The notes beneath the pieces are model-generated. The model did not search any database, was not told the origin of the DNA, and worked only from the letters and a program-made list of their open reading frames with translations. From HGM04593 sp045660825 (GTDB lineage: Bacteria; Bacteroidota; Bacteroidia; Bacteroidales; Bacteroidaceae), in assembly GCA_045660825.1 (NCBI GenBank), contig JAZREN010000046.1:1-64000 (forward strand): a stretch of DNA of 64,000 nucleotides. Direction: 5' to 3'. Both the position numbers and the translations under genes were made by a program. Positions 43,549 through 51,324 of this stretch are shown here, piece after piece; the first letter of the stretch is position 1; each line of letters begins with the position of its first letter.

Positions 43549-43642
43549 GTTCTCTTACGAGAGTTTATCTCTCCATCAGAGAACGAAGGTTTAAATAAGT
43601 AAATCCTTGATTATTGTTATGATAGTCAAGGATTTTTCTTTT
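43549..43642 (+). terminator. Double hairpin after panB
   Basis: The first hairpin is GTTCTCT/AGAGAAC (43549-43584) with GAGAG/CTCTC inside. The second is AAATCCTTGA / TCAAGGATTT (43601-43635) followed by TTTCTTTT, a typical terminator. Confidence 0.75.
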
Positions 43643-43724
43643 ATCAAACACCATATCTACAGGTTGCCGTCCATCCTCGCCTCAAAAAACGCCGAAATTT
43701 GTGCAAATTCAGAAAATATTTTGT

Positions 43725-43732
43725 TAAATTTG
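43725..43732 (+). promoter_or_regulatory. Promoter of the NADAR-LRR-OB operon
   Basis: TAAATTTG, 66 bases before the NADAR start. It is the only good match between the panB terminator and the operon. Confidence 0.5.
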
Positions 43733-43797
43733 TCACAAGTGTTACAGATCTATAAAAATAAAACTTTAGTTCCGTAAATGAATTAAAGCCAAAGGAT

Positions 43798-44376
43798 ATG
43801 GCAAAAATCGTAAATTGGATAAAGGAGTTTTATCCACAGTACATGGGTATAAAGCGCTATCCTGCTAATCAATGTGCCTATGTGAAAGGCGTAGCAGATG
43901 AGTGGGGAATACTAGGGAATTTTGGTCGTGCATCAGTAGTGGTCAACGGCGTAGTGTTTAGCAATACCGAGAAATTATTCCAATGCATGAAGTTTACGCA
44001 TACTCCTATTATTCAGGAAATTTATGCTCAAAGTAATATGAGCATAAAGATGAAGGCTAGGAAAAAGGAGTACGAACAGTATGTCCGCGAAGATTGGCCA
44101 AAAATCTTTCTGGATGCGTTGAAATTTGTGCTTGTGACCAAGTACGAGCAATCCGAGGATTTTCGCAATGAACTGGAGCGCAGCATTGGACTTTATATTG
44201 TGGAAGATGAGACTGGTCGCAGAAAGGAGGCTGACGCTTATGGTGCAGTACTTGTAGGCGACGAGATGGTAGGTCCAAGTCTTTTGGGACAATTCTTAAT
44301 GGAGCTTCGCGATACAGGTAAGTTAGATTATACCCTGCCTGATGATGCGCTCGATTTCATCAAATCATTAACATAA
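43798..44376 (+). CDS. NADAR (YbiA-like) domain protein
   Basis: A 192-residue protein matching the NADAR pattern: ILGNFGRA (39-45), SNTEKLFQCMKF (55-66, with the conserved Glu58), REDW (97-100), LKFVL, and LLGQFLMELRD (162-172). The usual D/W-G-x-G segment is altered to DAYGAV, so it is a divergent member. Family knowledge: NADAR enzymes are N-glycosidases acting on ADP-ribosyl or ribosylaminopyrimidine substrates, and some are antitoxins that remove ADP-ribose from guanine in DNA. No DarT-like toxin is adjacent. It is the first gene of a three-gene operon, followed after 12 bases by the repeat protein. Confidence 0.78.
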   Translation: MAKIVNWIKEFYPQYMGIKRYPANQCAYVKGVADEWGILGNFGRASVVVNGVVFSNTEKLFQCMKFTHTPIIQEIYAQSNMSIKMKARKKEYEQYVREDWPKIFLDALKFVLVTKYEQSEDFRNELERSIGLYIVEDETGRRKEADAYGAVLVGDEMVGPSLLGQFLMELRDTGKLDYTLPDDALDFIKSLT

Positions 44377-44388
44377 TACCGAATAATT

Positions 44389-46137
44389 ATGTCAGTAAAT
44401 CATTTAGAACTGGTTAAGCAAGTAGCTCAACAATTGGAACCGATAATTGAAAAGATAGACAGCCTGGAATTCTGCCCGTTTACTTGGGATGAAAGTTATC
44501 ACTTGCTCAGAGAATTAAAAACAGCTGTGGCGCAGATTGATGAACTCTCAGAACAATTGTATCCGATATTTGATGATGATAGTTTCTGCGATGACGTACA
44601 GAATAAAGCCTTTGTTGAGAATATTAAAGAAGCCGACAATTGCTTTATTGATTTTTCATCACACTTTAGCAAGATTGAAAATGTGCTTGAGGAAGAAGGT
44701 CCAAAGGATAATTATGAGTGTGATTATAACCTTCTATCAGCTCAATTGAAAAAAGCAAAACAACACCTGGATCAAATTTTAATTATGATGGAAAATATAA
44801 TTGATGGTATCAAATACCGTCTCGATGATGACAATATGACCGCAGAGGTTATCGAAAAAAGAGACGCTTTCGAAATCGATGAGACCAAATTGACTGCAAA
44901 GAAATTATTGAAAATGATTTATAATGGTTACAAGGGTGATATCATTATCCCCAAGACCGTAGAGTGTAATGGACACACTTATCGCGTCACAAGTATTGGA
45001 GCGAAGGCTTTTGCGCGTAGTCGCTCATTGAAATCCGTCACTATCCCTGATAGCGTCACGAGCATTGGAACGGAGGCTTTTGCGGATTGCAAATCGCTGA
45101 ATTCTATTGTTATCCCCGATAGCGTCACGAGCATTGGAGAGTATGCTTTCTTGCGTTGCGAATCGCTGACCTCTAAAGTGGTGATAGGTGAAGAAACAAT
45201 CGGTGGTATCAAGTACCTTCTCTATTGTAATCGGACTGCAAAGGTTATCCAAAAGAGTGCTGATAGCAAGGAGGATATCATTATTATCCCTGGGACCGTC
45301 GTATTTAACGGACTCACCTATCGCGTCACAAGTATTGGAGCGGAGGCATTCGCGTGGTGTGAATCGCTGAAATCTATTCATATCCCAGATGGTGTGACGA
45401 GCATTGGAGATTCGGCTTTCTATCAGTGCTCCTCTTTGACCAAGATTGCTATTCCCGACAGTGTCACTAGTATTGGACAGAAGGCTTTCGAGAATTGTAA
45501 AAAACTGCCCTCTATCATTATCCCTGAGAAAATCAAGAGTATTGGAGAACAGACTTTCTCATGGTGCTTTGCATTGACAGAAATTGTTATCCCAAATAGT
45601 GTGACGAGTATTGGATATGAGGCCTTTGAATCTTGCTCCTCATTGAAGAGTATTGTTATCCCCGAAAGAGTAACGGAAATTGGAAAGCGTGCTTTCTGCG
45701 GATGTTCCGCACTTACAAGTATCATTGTGACCAATGGTAACCCTAGATACGATAGCCGCGTGAATTGCAATGCGATTATTGAGACGGCCACCAACACATT
45801 GATAAGCGGCTGCTCTCAAACAATCATTCCAGAAAGTGTGACGGGGATTGGAGAGATTGCTTTCGCAAATTGCAAATTTCAGACCATTACTATCCCTGAA
45901 AGAGTGGAGAGTATTGGAAAGGAGGCTTTCCGTTTTTGCGAATCGCTGAAATCCATTACTATTCCCGCAAGTGTTAAGAGTATTGGGCATGGTGCTTTCG
46001 ATAACTGCGAATCGCTGAAATCCATCATATTCCAAGGCACTATAGCGCAATGGAAAGAAATAGAGTTAGGAAGTTTTTTTCCAACTGCAGTTGTTCACTG
46101 TACCGATGGAGATTGGGTAAGAAATAGAAAAATATGA
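44389..46137 (+). CDS. Leucine-rich repeat protein (BspA/LRR_5 type), cytosolic
   Basis: A 582-residue protein. The first 140 residues are helical and acidic, with no signal peptide. From about residue 200 to 570 it consists of BspA-type repeats of about 23 residues (core CxSLxxIxIPxSVTSIGxxAFxxC), in two blocks separated by a short non-repeat segment near residues 262-305. Most BspA-like proteins are secreted, so the lack of any export signal is unusual and suggests an intracellular binding or sensing role. The last codons overlap the next gene by four bases (ATGA), indicating translational coupling. DNA between repeats is similar but not identical, so this is not an obvious assembly artefact. 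Confidence 0.85.
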   Translation: MSVNHLELVKQVAQQLEPIIEKIDSLEFCPFTWDESYHLLRELKTAVAQIDELSEQLYPIFDDDSFCDDVQNKAFVENIKEADNCFIDFSSHFSKIENVLEEEGPKDNYECDYNLLSAQLKKAKQHLDQILIMMENIIDGIKYRLDDDNMTAEVIEKRDAFEIDETKLTAKKLLKMIYNGYKGDIIIPKTVECNGHTYRVTSIGAKAFARSRSLKSVTIPDSVTSIGTEAFADCKSLNSIVIPDSVTSIGEYAFLRCESLTSKVVIGEETIGGIKYLLYCNRTAKVIQKSADSKEDIIIIPGTVVFNGLTYRVTSIGAEAFAWCESLKSIHIPDGVTSIGDSAFYQCSSLTKIAIPDSVTSIGQKAFENCKKLPSIIIPEKIKSIGEQTFSWCFALTEIVIPNSVTSIGYEAFESCSSLKSIVIPERVTEIGKRAFCGCSALTSIIVTNGNPRYDSRVNCNAIIETATNTLISGCSQTIIPESVTGIGEIAFANCKFQTITIPERVESIGKEAFRFCESLKSITIPASVKSIGHGAFDNCESLKSIIFQGTIAQWKEIELGSFFPTAVVHCTDGDWVRNRKI

Positions 46138-46616
46138 ATAGCACACATAACTGTGGTGAACTTAGCATTGAAAATGTAGGCCAGACAGTTACATTGACCG
46201 GATGGGTGCATAGTTCAACACCGCTAAATGATACGGTCTTGGTTGACCTCAGAGACACTCGTGGTATCACTCGACTTGTTGTTGATACACTTGTTGCGGA
46301 AGAACTCGTCAAGACAGAACAAACGTTAGGTCGTGATTGGGCCCAGGTGACAGGTGTGGTTGTCGAGCGCCAGTACAAGAACCCGGAGACGAAAACAGGC
46401 GACATTGAGATTCGCGTCAGCGAGCTCAAGATACTTAACAATTCCCATATTATAAACATCAAACAACTCATTTGGGCTTATGAGAATTTTGGGCTTGGGG
46501 CGGCCATCAGGTTTTTTACTTATGGCGTAATCGCAATTCTTGCATTTATGGGCTATTGTCTGACACTGCCATTTCGGTTCATATGGTTAGTTTGGAAGAA
46601 TTTGAGAAAAAAGTGA
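46134..46616 (+). CDS. AspRS anticodon-domain (OB-fold) protein with membrane anchor
   Basis: A 160-residue protein. Residues 2-102 follow the N-terminal domain of bacterial aspartyl-tRNA synthetase: THNCGELSIENVGQTVTLTGW, VDLRDTRGIT and TGDIEIRVSELKILN. The catalytic domain is missing. Residues about 122-154 are instead strongly hydrophobic (FFTYGVIAILAFMGYCLTLP...FIWLVW) and end in KNLRKK, predicting one or two membrane helices. Compared from memory with true AspRS, the anticodon-reading positions have changed: the basic QRxR loop is HSST, the aromatic residue before VDLRD is Leu, and the Gln after GIT is Arg. So canonical tRNA-Asp reading is unlikely. Its start overlaps the LRR stop. Known function: none. 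Confidence 0.78.
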   Translation: MNSTHNCGELSIENVGQTVTLTGWVHSSTPLNDTVLVDLRDTRGITRLVVDTLVAEELVKTEQTLGRDWAQVTGVVVERQYKNPETKTGDIEIRVSELKILNNSHIINIKQLIWAYENFGLGAAIRFFTYGVIAILAFMGYCLTLPFRFIWLVWKNLRKK

Positions 46617-46645
46617 CATTACCCGGCTAAACTCCGGAACTAAGT

Positions 46646-46689
46646 AAAACAGGTGTTCGTGTCCACAGGCTTGAACACCTGTTTTTTCA
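46646..46689 (+). terminator. Terminator of the NADAR-LRR-OB operon
   Basis: AAAACAGGTGTTC (46646-46658) / GAACACCTGTTTT (46673-46685), then TT. Confidence 0.9.
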
Positions 46690-46723
46690 ATGTTGACAAT
46701 GCTGCAAATATCTCAAGATTCAC

Positions 46724-47209
46724 TTATTTTCCTATCCTCTTTGTCGTCTGCATTATAATCTCATAAAAAGGATTGTTGCTTTTGTAGGCGGGATAGGGTG
46801 GTATGCGCTGAATCAAAGAGTGTAATTCATTGGAGGTGAACAGTTCGCCATACACGGCAAGCATATATATACCTAATGGATTTTCGATATTCTTGTCAAT
46901 GGAACACCGCAGATACCTTGTCAGTTTTTCCTGCAGCTCAAGTCCTTCAAGAGAAAGGCGCATCAACTCTTCATTGTTGAAAGTTCCTGTGTAAAACCTG
47001 TTTTCAATTTCCTCGAGCTTTGCAACATAAAATGCAATGCTGTCCTCTATGCTCAAGTAACGTTCTTTGAGTGTTGCGCTTGTGGAAGAAGCTTGGGAAT
47101 CAAGTTCACGCGAGGCGATGACAGTCTCGTCATCAATCCGTGTGTCCTTTGCTTTACCACACGAAACCATCAACACGAAAAAGAATAGCAGTATGGGGGA
47201 GTTGCTCAT
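46724..47209 (-). CDS. Small putative lipoprotein
   Basis: A 161-residue protein with a lipoprotein signal (SPILLFFFVLMVSC, Cys at 17). The mature part is helical and acidic (YLSIEDSIAFYVAKLEEIENRFYTGTF) and ends with a Pro/Tyr-rich segment (IPPYPAYKSN). It resembles the N-terminal accessory segments of some TlpA-like lipoproteins, but there is no thioredoxin domain. Function unknown. It lies downstream of the prs terminator and is probably a separate transcript. Confidence 0.65.
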   Translation of the reverse strand: MSNSPILLFFFVLMVSCGKAKDTRIDDETVIASRELDSQASSTSATLKERYLSIEDSIAFYVAKLEEIENRFYTGTFNNEELMRLSLEGLELQEKLTRYLRCSIDKNIENPLGIYMLAVYGELFTSNELHSLIQRIPPYPAYKSNNPFYEIIMQTTKRIGK

Positions 47210-47228
47210 GGAGGGTGGCTTGATACAT

Positions 47229-47268
47229 AAAAGAACAAGCCACCGAACAAAATTGTTCAGTGGCTTGT
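47229..47268 (-). terminator. Terminator of prs
   Basis: ACAAGCCAC-c-GAACAA pairs with TTGTTC-a-GTGGCTTGT (47235-47268). A T-rich tail on the minus strand follows below 47235. Confidence 0.8.
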
Positions 47269-47291
47269 GGATTATCTTCTCCTTTTATCTA

Positions 47292-48227
47292 TTAGCAGAT
47301 GTAGTGTGAGCTGATAGACTGGTTCTCAAGTACGCATTTGATAGCCTCGGCAAAACCTGCAGCAATAGAGAGCTGCTTTACCTTTGGACAACCCTTTGTG
47401 TAAGGAATGCTGTTTGTGAACACAATCTCAGTCATCTTTGACTCACGTACACGCTCCGATGCGTTACCTGACATGATGCAGTGTGAAGCAATGGCGCGAA
47501 CTGACTTTGCGCCGTTCTCCATCATAAGGTCGGCAGCCTTTGAGATTGTACCTGCTGTGTCAACGATATCGTCAACGAGAACAACGTTCTTGTCCTTCAC
47601 GTCACCGATAATCTGCATTGTGTCGACAACGTTTGCCTTTGCACGTGTCTTGTGTCAGAGTACGAGGGGTACACCAAGGCACTTTGCATATGCGCTGGCA
47701 CGCTTTGAACCACCAACGTCAGGAGTTGCGATTACGAGATCCTCGAGGTTGAGTGACTGGATGTATGGCACGAATACCATTGATGCATAGAGGTGGTCAA
47801 CAGGGATGTCAAAGAAGCCCTGGATCTGGTCGGCGTGCAAGTCCATTGTGATTACGCGGCTTACACCGGCAACGCTCAAAAGGTTTGCAACGAGCTTTGC
47901 ACCGATTGAAACACGTGGCTTGTCCTTGCGGTCCTGACGTGCCCATCCGAAATATGGCATAACTGCTACGATGCTGCTTGCCGATGCACGCTTTGCTGCG
48001 TCAATCATAAGCAACAGCTCCATCAGATTGTCCGAGTTAGGGAATGTTGACTGTACAAGGAAAACATCCTTTCCGCGGATTGACTCTTCGAAAGACACTG
48101 CAAACTCACCATCGGCGAAGTAAGTAGTGTTCATCTGTCCGAGTTCACAACCCAATTCCTTGCAAATTTCTTCTGCGAGATAGCGTGATTTTGTTCCCGC
48201 AAATACCATATAAGGAGTCTTGTTCAT
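47292..48227 (-). pseudogene. prs: Ribose-phosphate pyrophosphokinase, interrupted by one in-frame TGA
   Basis: The frame is continuous over 312 codons, the normal Prs length, except for TGA at 47657-47655 (minus strand). The first part has FADGEFAVSFEESIRG, MMPYFGWARQDRK-like VMPYFGWARQDRKD and DLHADQIQGFFDIPVDHLYAS. The second part has IIGDVKDKNVVLVDDIVDTAGT (the PRPP loop) and continues to the expected end SISSHYIC. The stop falls in LVL-stop-HKTRAKAN, where I recall Cys (TGY) in relatives; that position is not catalytic. As Prs is normally essential, a sequencing error, a strain-specific mutation or readthrough must be considered. It is downstream of the ThiE-like gene. Confidence 0.85.
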
Positions 48228-48272
48228 AATAAATTAGTTATTAGTTATGTTATTATTCTGTTTTTGTCGTTT

Positions 48273-48854
48273 TTATAACTTGTCAACCACCTTTTTAATT
48301 CTCTTGAAGCGGTTGATAAGATCTGTGTAATCCGTAGAACGGCAAGAGTCGAAATTGTTCCAGATGAGTTCATCGAGGATGACACCTCCGAAACCATACT
48401 TTGTGAGTCGTTTGAGGTTATCCTCGTCAATGTTGCCGAATGCCCATGTGTTTCTGTTGATCATCTTCTTGCCAATCTCGTTAAGCTCAGTGCTCTGGTA
48501 ATAGGTACGTCCAAGCGGTCCATAACAAACGATGTCATAAACCTTGCGCAACTCCTTCAAATGTGTCAAGTTGTTGGCATAACCGACGAATTTTCCCTTT
48601 TCATTGCCAATAGGTGAACTGCCCATGGGGAAAAGAGTGCCGGCAAGACGGTACTCCTGCATGAGTCTGTTGTTGCAGGAATATATTTTTTTGTGATATT
48701 TCTTGGGTATAAGATTCAACAGTCTTTCCATGAACTGAGGATGGGCATATTCCTTGTACAGGAATAGATAATCGAGTCCCTCTTCAAATAGACGGGTAAT
48801 TATCTTGTCCTCCTCAACGAAGAATGTCGGTATAGTGGCTATAGCCAGTTTCAT
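48273..48854 (-). CDS. ThiE/TenI-like protein
   Basis: A 193-residue protein from the ATG complementary to 48852-48854 (MKLAIATIPTFF); a longer frame from 48887 overlaps the promoter. It resembles Bacteroidales thiamine-phosphate-synthase-like proteins: an N-terminal FVEEDKIITRLFEEGLDYLFLYK, and a C-terminal AFGNIDEDNLKRLTKYGFGGVILDELIWN corresponding to the GGI/V barrel region. The full set of ThiE substrate residues is not clear, so catalytic function is uncertain. It lies 45 bases upstream of prs. Its promoter -7 box TAATTTTG is on the minus strand at 48885-48892. Confidence 0.7.
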   Translation of the reverse strand: MKLAIATIPTFFVEEDKIITRLFEEGLDYLFLYKEYAHPQFMERLLNLIPKKYHKKIYSCNNRLMQEYRLAGTLFPMGSSPIGNEKGKFVGYANNLTHLKELRKVYDIVCYGPLGRTYYQSTELNEIGKKMINRNTWAFGNIDEDNLKRLTKYGFGGVILDELIWNNFDSCRSTDYTDLINRFKRIKKVVDKL

Positions 48855-48884
48855 ATTGATTGGTGTTTTAATCCTACTTGAGTG

Positions 48885-48892
48885 CAAAATTA
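48885..48892 (-). promoter_or_regulatory. Promoter -7 box of the ThiE-like/prs transcript
   Basis: The minus strand reads TAATTTTG, 31 bases before the ThiE-like start. Confidence 0.45.
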
Positions 48893-49072
48893 ATAAAAAT
48901 TAAAATAACGTAAGCAATTATAAAGGACAATTATTCCATAATGCCACTATTATTTTCACCCATCACAGCCTAACGCCGCCGGAGTGGTCTTTTATGTTTG
49001 CATACTGCTGAATTTAAGAACAAAGCATGCGCCCGCTATGTTTTCTTTGTGTAACCAGTAAAACTATAGTTT

Positions 49073-49588
49073 ATGGCACGAGAAAGTATTTTGATTTTGA
49101 AACAGAGAATTGACGTGCAGGCGCTGCTGGGGCAACTTAATGCAGCCTTGAGCGAGGAGTGGCTCGCCTTTTACCAGTATTGGATTGGTGCAAAGGTTGT
49201 TGAAGGCGCAATGCGCTCCGATGTACAGCGCGAGTTCGAGGAACATGCGGCCGAGGAACTCTCACATGCGAGAACGGTTGCCGACAGGATAATACAGCTC
49301 GAGGGAACACCTGTGCTCGACCCGTCACAGTGGAGCACATACGCCCGCTGCAAATACACAGCACCGTTGAACTGCGATGTATTGAGCGTGTTGAAACAGA
49401 ACATTGCGGCCGAGCGCTGCGCTATAATACGCTACGAGGAGATTGCCACCTACTGCAACAATGTAGACTACACCACCTGCGACATTGCCAAACGCATTAT
49501 GGCCGATGAGGAGGAACACGAACAGGACCTGCAGGATTTGCAGCGCGACGTGGAGTGGATGATAAAAGAGGTAAGCGTGAAATGCTGA
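49073..49588 (+). CDS. Ferritin-like (Dps-like/bacterioferritin-type) protein
   Basis: A 171-residue four-helix protein with ferroxidase-type residues: SEEWLAFYQYW (helix A Glu), EEHAAEELSHART (helix B E..H), AAERCAIIRYEE (helix C Glu) and MADEEEHEQDL (helix D EExxH). Cys residues in ERCAIIRYEEIATYC recall the DpsL (thioferritin) group described in Bacteroides and archaea, which protect against peroxide. Cytosolic. A TATGTTTG box at 48993-49000 could be its promoter. It is followed by a decayed repeat and a terminator. Confidence 0.87.
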   Translation: MARESILILKQRIDVQALLGQLNAALSEEWLAFYQYWIGAKVVEGAMRSDVQREFEEHAAEELSHARTVADRIIQLEGTPVLDPSQWSTYARCKYTAPLNCDVLSVLKQNIAAERCAIIRYEEIATYCNNVDYTTCDIAKRIMADEEEHEQDLQDLQRDVEWMIKEVSVKC

Positions 49589-49693
49589 TGCCCGGCAACT
49601 CCTGCCCACTCATACACCTGTCATCTCAAGAGAACATAGTGACGAGAGATCTCTTCAAATACTATATGCGAGAGTTTACAGGAAATATACGAT

Positions 49694-49722
49694 AAATGCC
49701 TCGCAGACAGCGAGGCATTTTG
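49694..49722. terminator. Terminator after the ferritin-like gene
   Basis: AAATGCCTCGC (49694-49704) / GCGAGGCATTT (49710-49720), a perfect 11-bp stem with T-rich flanks on both strands. It lies between convergent genes. Confidence 0.85.
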
Positions 49723-49743
49723 TCCTGCAAACCAAGGCTTATA

Positions 49744-50373
49744 TTATTTGAATCCTGTTACTTTCCAAACACCATTAACTTCTTTAAGCAGAACCTTGAC
49801 ATTTGTATTACCATAACGAGTTATATCTTGAAATCCAACATAATTAATTTCTGCCGTTGGACTGCAGGTTACATACACCTTTTTCTCTAATATTCCAGCA
49901 CGAGGTTCTGTTTCTCCTGGCAAATATATCATTCCATTTCTAACAACCTGTTCAAAATGATGATACATCTCACCATCTTTTTCATAATACCAAGTATCTT
50001 GTACATACGCAATTGCTACCTCATAATTGCGTGCTAATGCCGGTATCCATCCAAGAATATTTAACTTTTGCCCACCCTGTTCTGAAAACAAACTGGTAAA
50101 AAGAAGATCATTTGTAAGATTCCTACTTTGAATTTCATTGATAATCAACTTTGTAAAGTTATAATCAGTATACAGCAACATTCTGTCAAGATCTCTACAC
50201 AAAATTGATTCAATAAAATTATAAGCTACAGAGGATGGTGTTGAACACTGTGATATCTCTGTCTGGCTCAATCGTTTTACAATAGGATTAGGTGATTGCG
50301 CATAGGTGGTTATTCCAACCTGTAAACACACAATCATTAAAAGGAGTTTTAACACTTTTGATAAAATTTTCAT
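49744..50373 (-). CDS. Secreted protein of unknown function
   Basis: A 209-residue protein with signal peptide MKILSKVLKLLLMIVCLQVGITTYAQ. The mature part starts with a helical segment (SSVAYNFIESILCRDLDRMLLYTD) and continues as beta strands ending VKVLLKEVNGVWKVTGFK, a pattern seen in NTF2/DUF4878-like secreted proteins. It is distinctly A+T-rich compared with the neighbouring aguAB genes. A perfect 17-bp tandem duplication (TTTTTATAAATATATCA, 50384-50400 and 50401-50417) lies just upstream. Function unknown. Confidence 0.65.
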   Translation of the reverse strand: MKILSKVLKLLLMIVCLQVGITTYAQSPNPIVKRLSQTEISQCSTPSSVAYNFIESILCRDLDRMLLYTDYNFTKLIINEIQSRNLTNDLLFTSLFSEQGGQKLNILGWIPALARNYEVAIAYVQDTWYYEKDGEMYHHFEQVVRNGMIYLPGETEPRAGILEKKVYVTCSPTAEINYVGFQDITRYGNTNVKVLLKEVNGVWKVTGFK

Positions 50374-50417
50374 GACTATTACTTTTTTATAAATATATCA
50401 TTTTTATAAATATATCA

Positions 50418-51302
50418 TTAGTCGTCAAGGTATCGTTTTGCAAGCGCTCCGAACTCCTCGATGCGACGGTCGCGGAGGAATGGCCACCATTGGCGCACGG
50501 TCTCGCTTCGTTTGAGGCTAACCTCAATAACCTCGCACTGCTCAGTCTCGCCGAAATCGGCAATGAACTCACCCTGTGGGCCTGCAACAAAACTGTGCCC
50601 CCAGAACTGTATGCCATTGGTCATCCCCGATGGGTCGGGCTCGTGTCCGCAACGGTTCACTGCAATCACAGGCAAGCCGTTGGCAACAGCATGTCCTCGC
50701 TGCACTGTCTGCCAAGCGCCAAGCTGGCGTGACTTCTCCTCGGGAGTGTCACTGCTTTCCCAACCGATTGCAGTGGGGTAGATGAGCAGGTCGGCACCAC
50801 GCAGGGCCATAAGACGTGCACCCTCGGGGTACCACTGGTCCCAGCACACCTGCACGCCAAGTATGCCAAGAGATGTGCGTATGGGGCGGAAACCTATGTC
50901 ACCGGGAGTGAAGTAGAACTTCTCGTAATACGCGGGGTCATCGGGGATGTGCATCTTGCGGTATTTGCCGGCAATGCTGCCATCCTTCTCAAAGACAACG
51001 GCCGTGTTGTGGTAAAGTCCTTTGGCACGTGCCTCGAACAGTGATGTGACAATGACTACACTACACTCTGCCGCCAGCTTGCCATAGAACTCGGTCGATG
51101 GGCCGGGAATTGGCTCGGCATAAGAGAAATTATCGGTCGATTCAACCTGGCAGAAATAGAGTGAGTTGTGCAACTCCTGCAACACAACAAGCTGTGCTCC
51201 CTTTGCTGCAACCTCGCGTATGCATGCCGCCAATTTGTTCTTGTTAGCCTCCACATCAGCACCGATGCTCTGCTGTATGATTCCAACTTTTATAGTATCC
51301 AT
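50418..51302 (-). CDS. aguB: N-carbamoylputrescine amidase
   Basis: A 294-residue nitrilase-superfamily enzyme. The catalytic triad is visible: Glu in VVLQELHN, Lys in KYRKMHIPDD and Cys in VQVCWDQWYPE. NRCGHEP and FWGHSFVAGPQGEF are typical of AguB. It converts N-carbamoylputrescine to putrescine, CO2 and ammonia, the second step of the agmatine route. It follows aguA (23 bases), so the two steps are made together. Confidence 0.95.
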   Translation of the reverse strand: MDTIKVGIIQQSIGADVEANKNKLAACIREVAAKGAQLVVLQELHNSLYFCQVESTDNFSYAEPIPGPSTEFYGKLAAECSVVIVTSLFEARAKGLYHNTAVVFEKDGSIAGKYRKMHIPDDPAYYEKFYFTPGDIGFRPIRTSLGILGVQVCWDQWYPEGARLMALRGADLLIYPTAIGWESSDTPEEKSRQLGAWQTVQRGHAVANGLPVIAVNRCGHEPDPSGMTNGIQFWGHSFVAGPQGEFIADFGETEQCEVIEVSLKRSETVRQWWPFLRDRRIEEFGALAKRYLDD

Positions 51303-51324
51303 AATTCAATATCTTTTTAATTTG

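Noticed and set aside
44949..46050. LRR gene repeats as an assembly artefact
   Set aside because: Repeats differ in sequence and the frame is intact with a coupled downstream gene.
47600..47657. Selenocysteine readthrough of the prs TGA
   Set aside because: A weak hairpin follows the codon, but the loop does not resemble a SECIS element, the residue is not catalytic, and no sel genes are in the window. An error or mutation is simpler.
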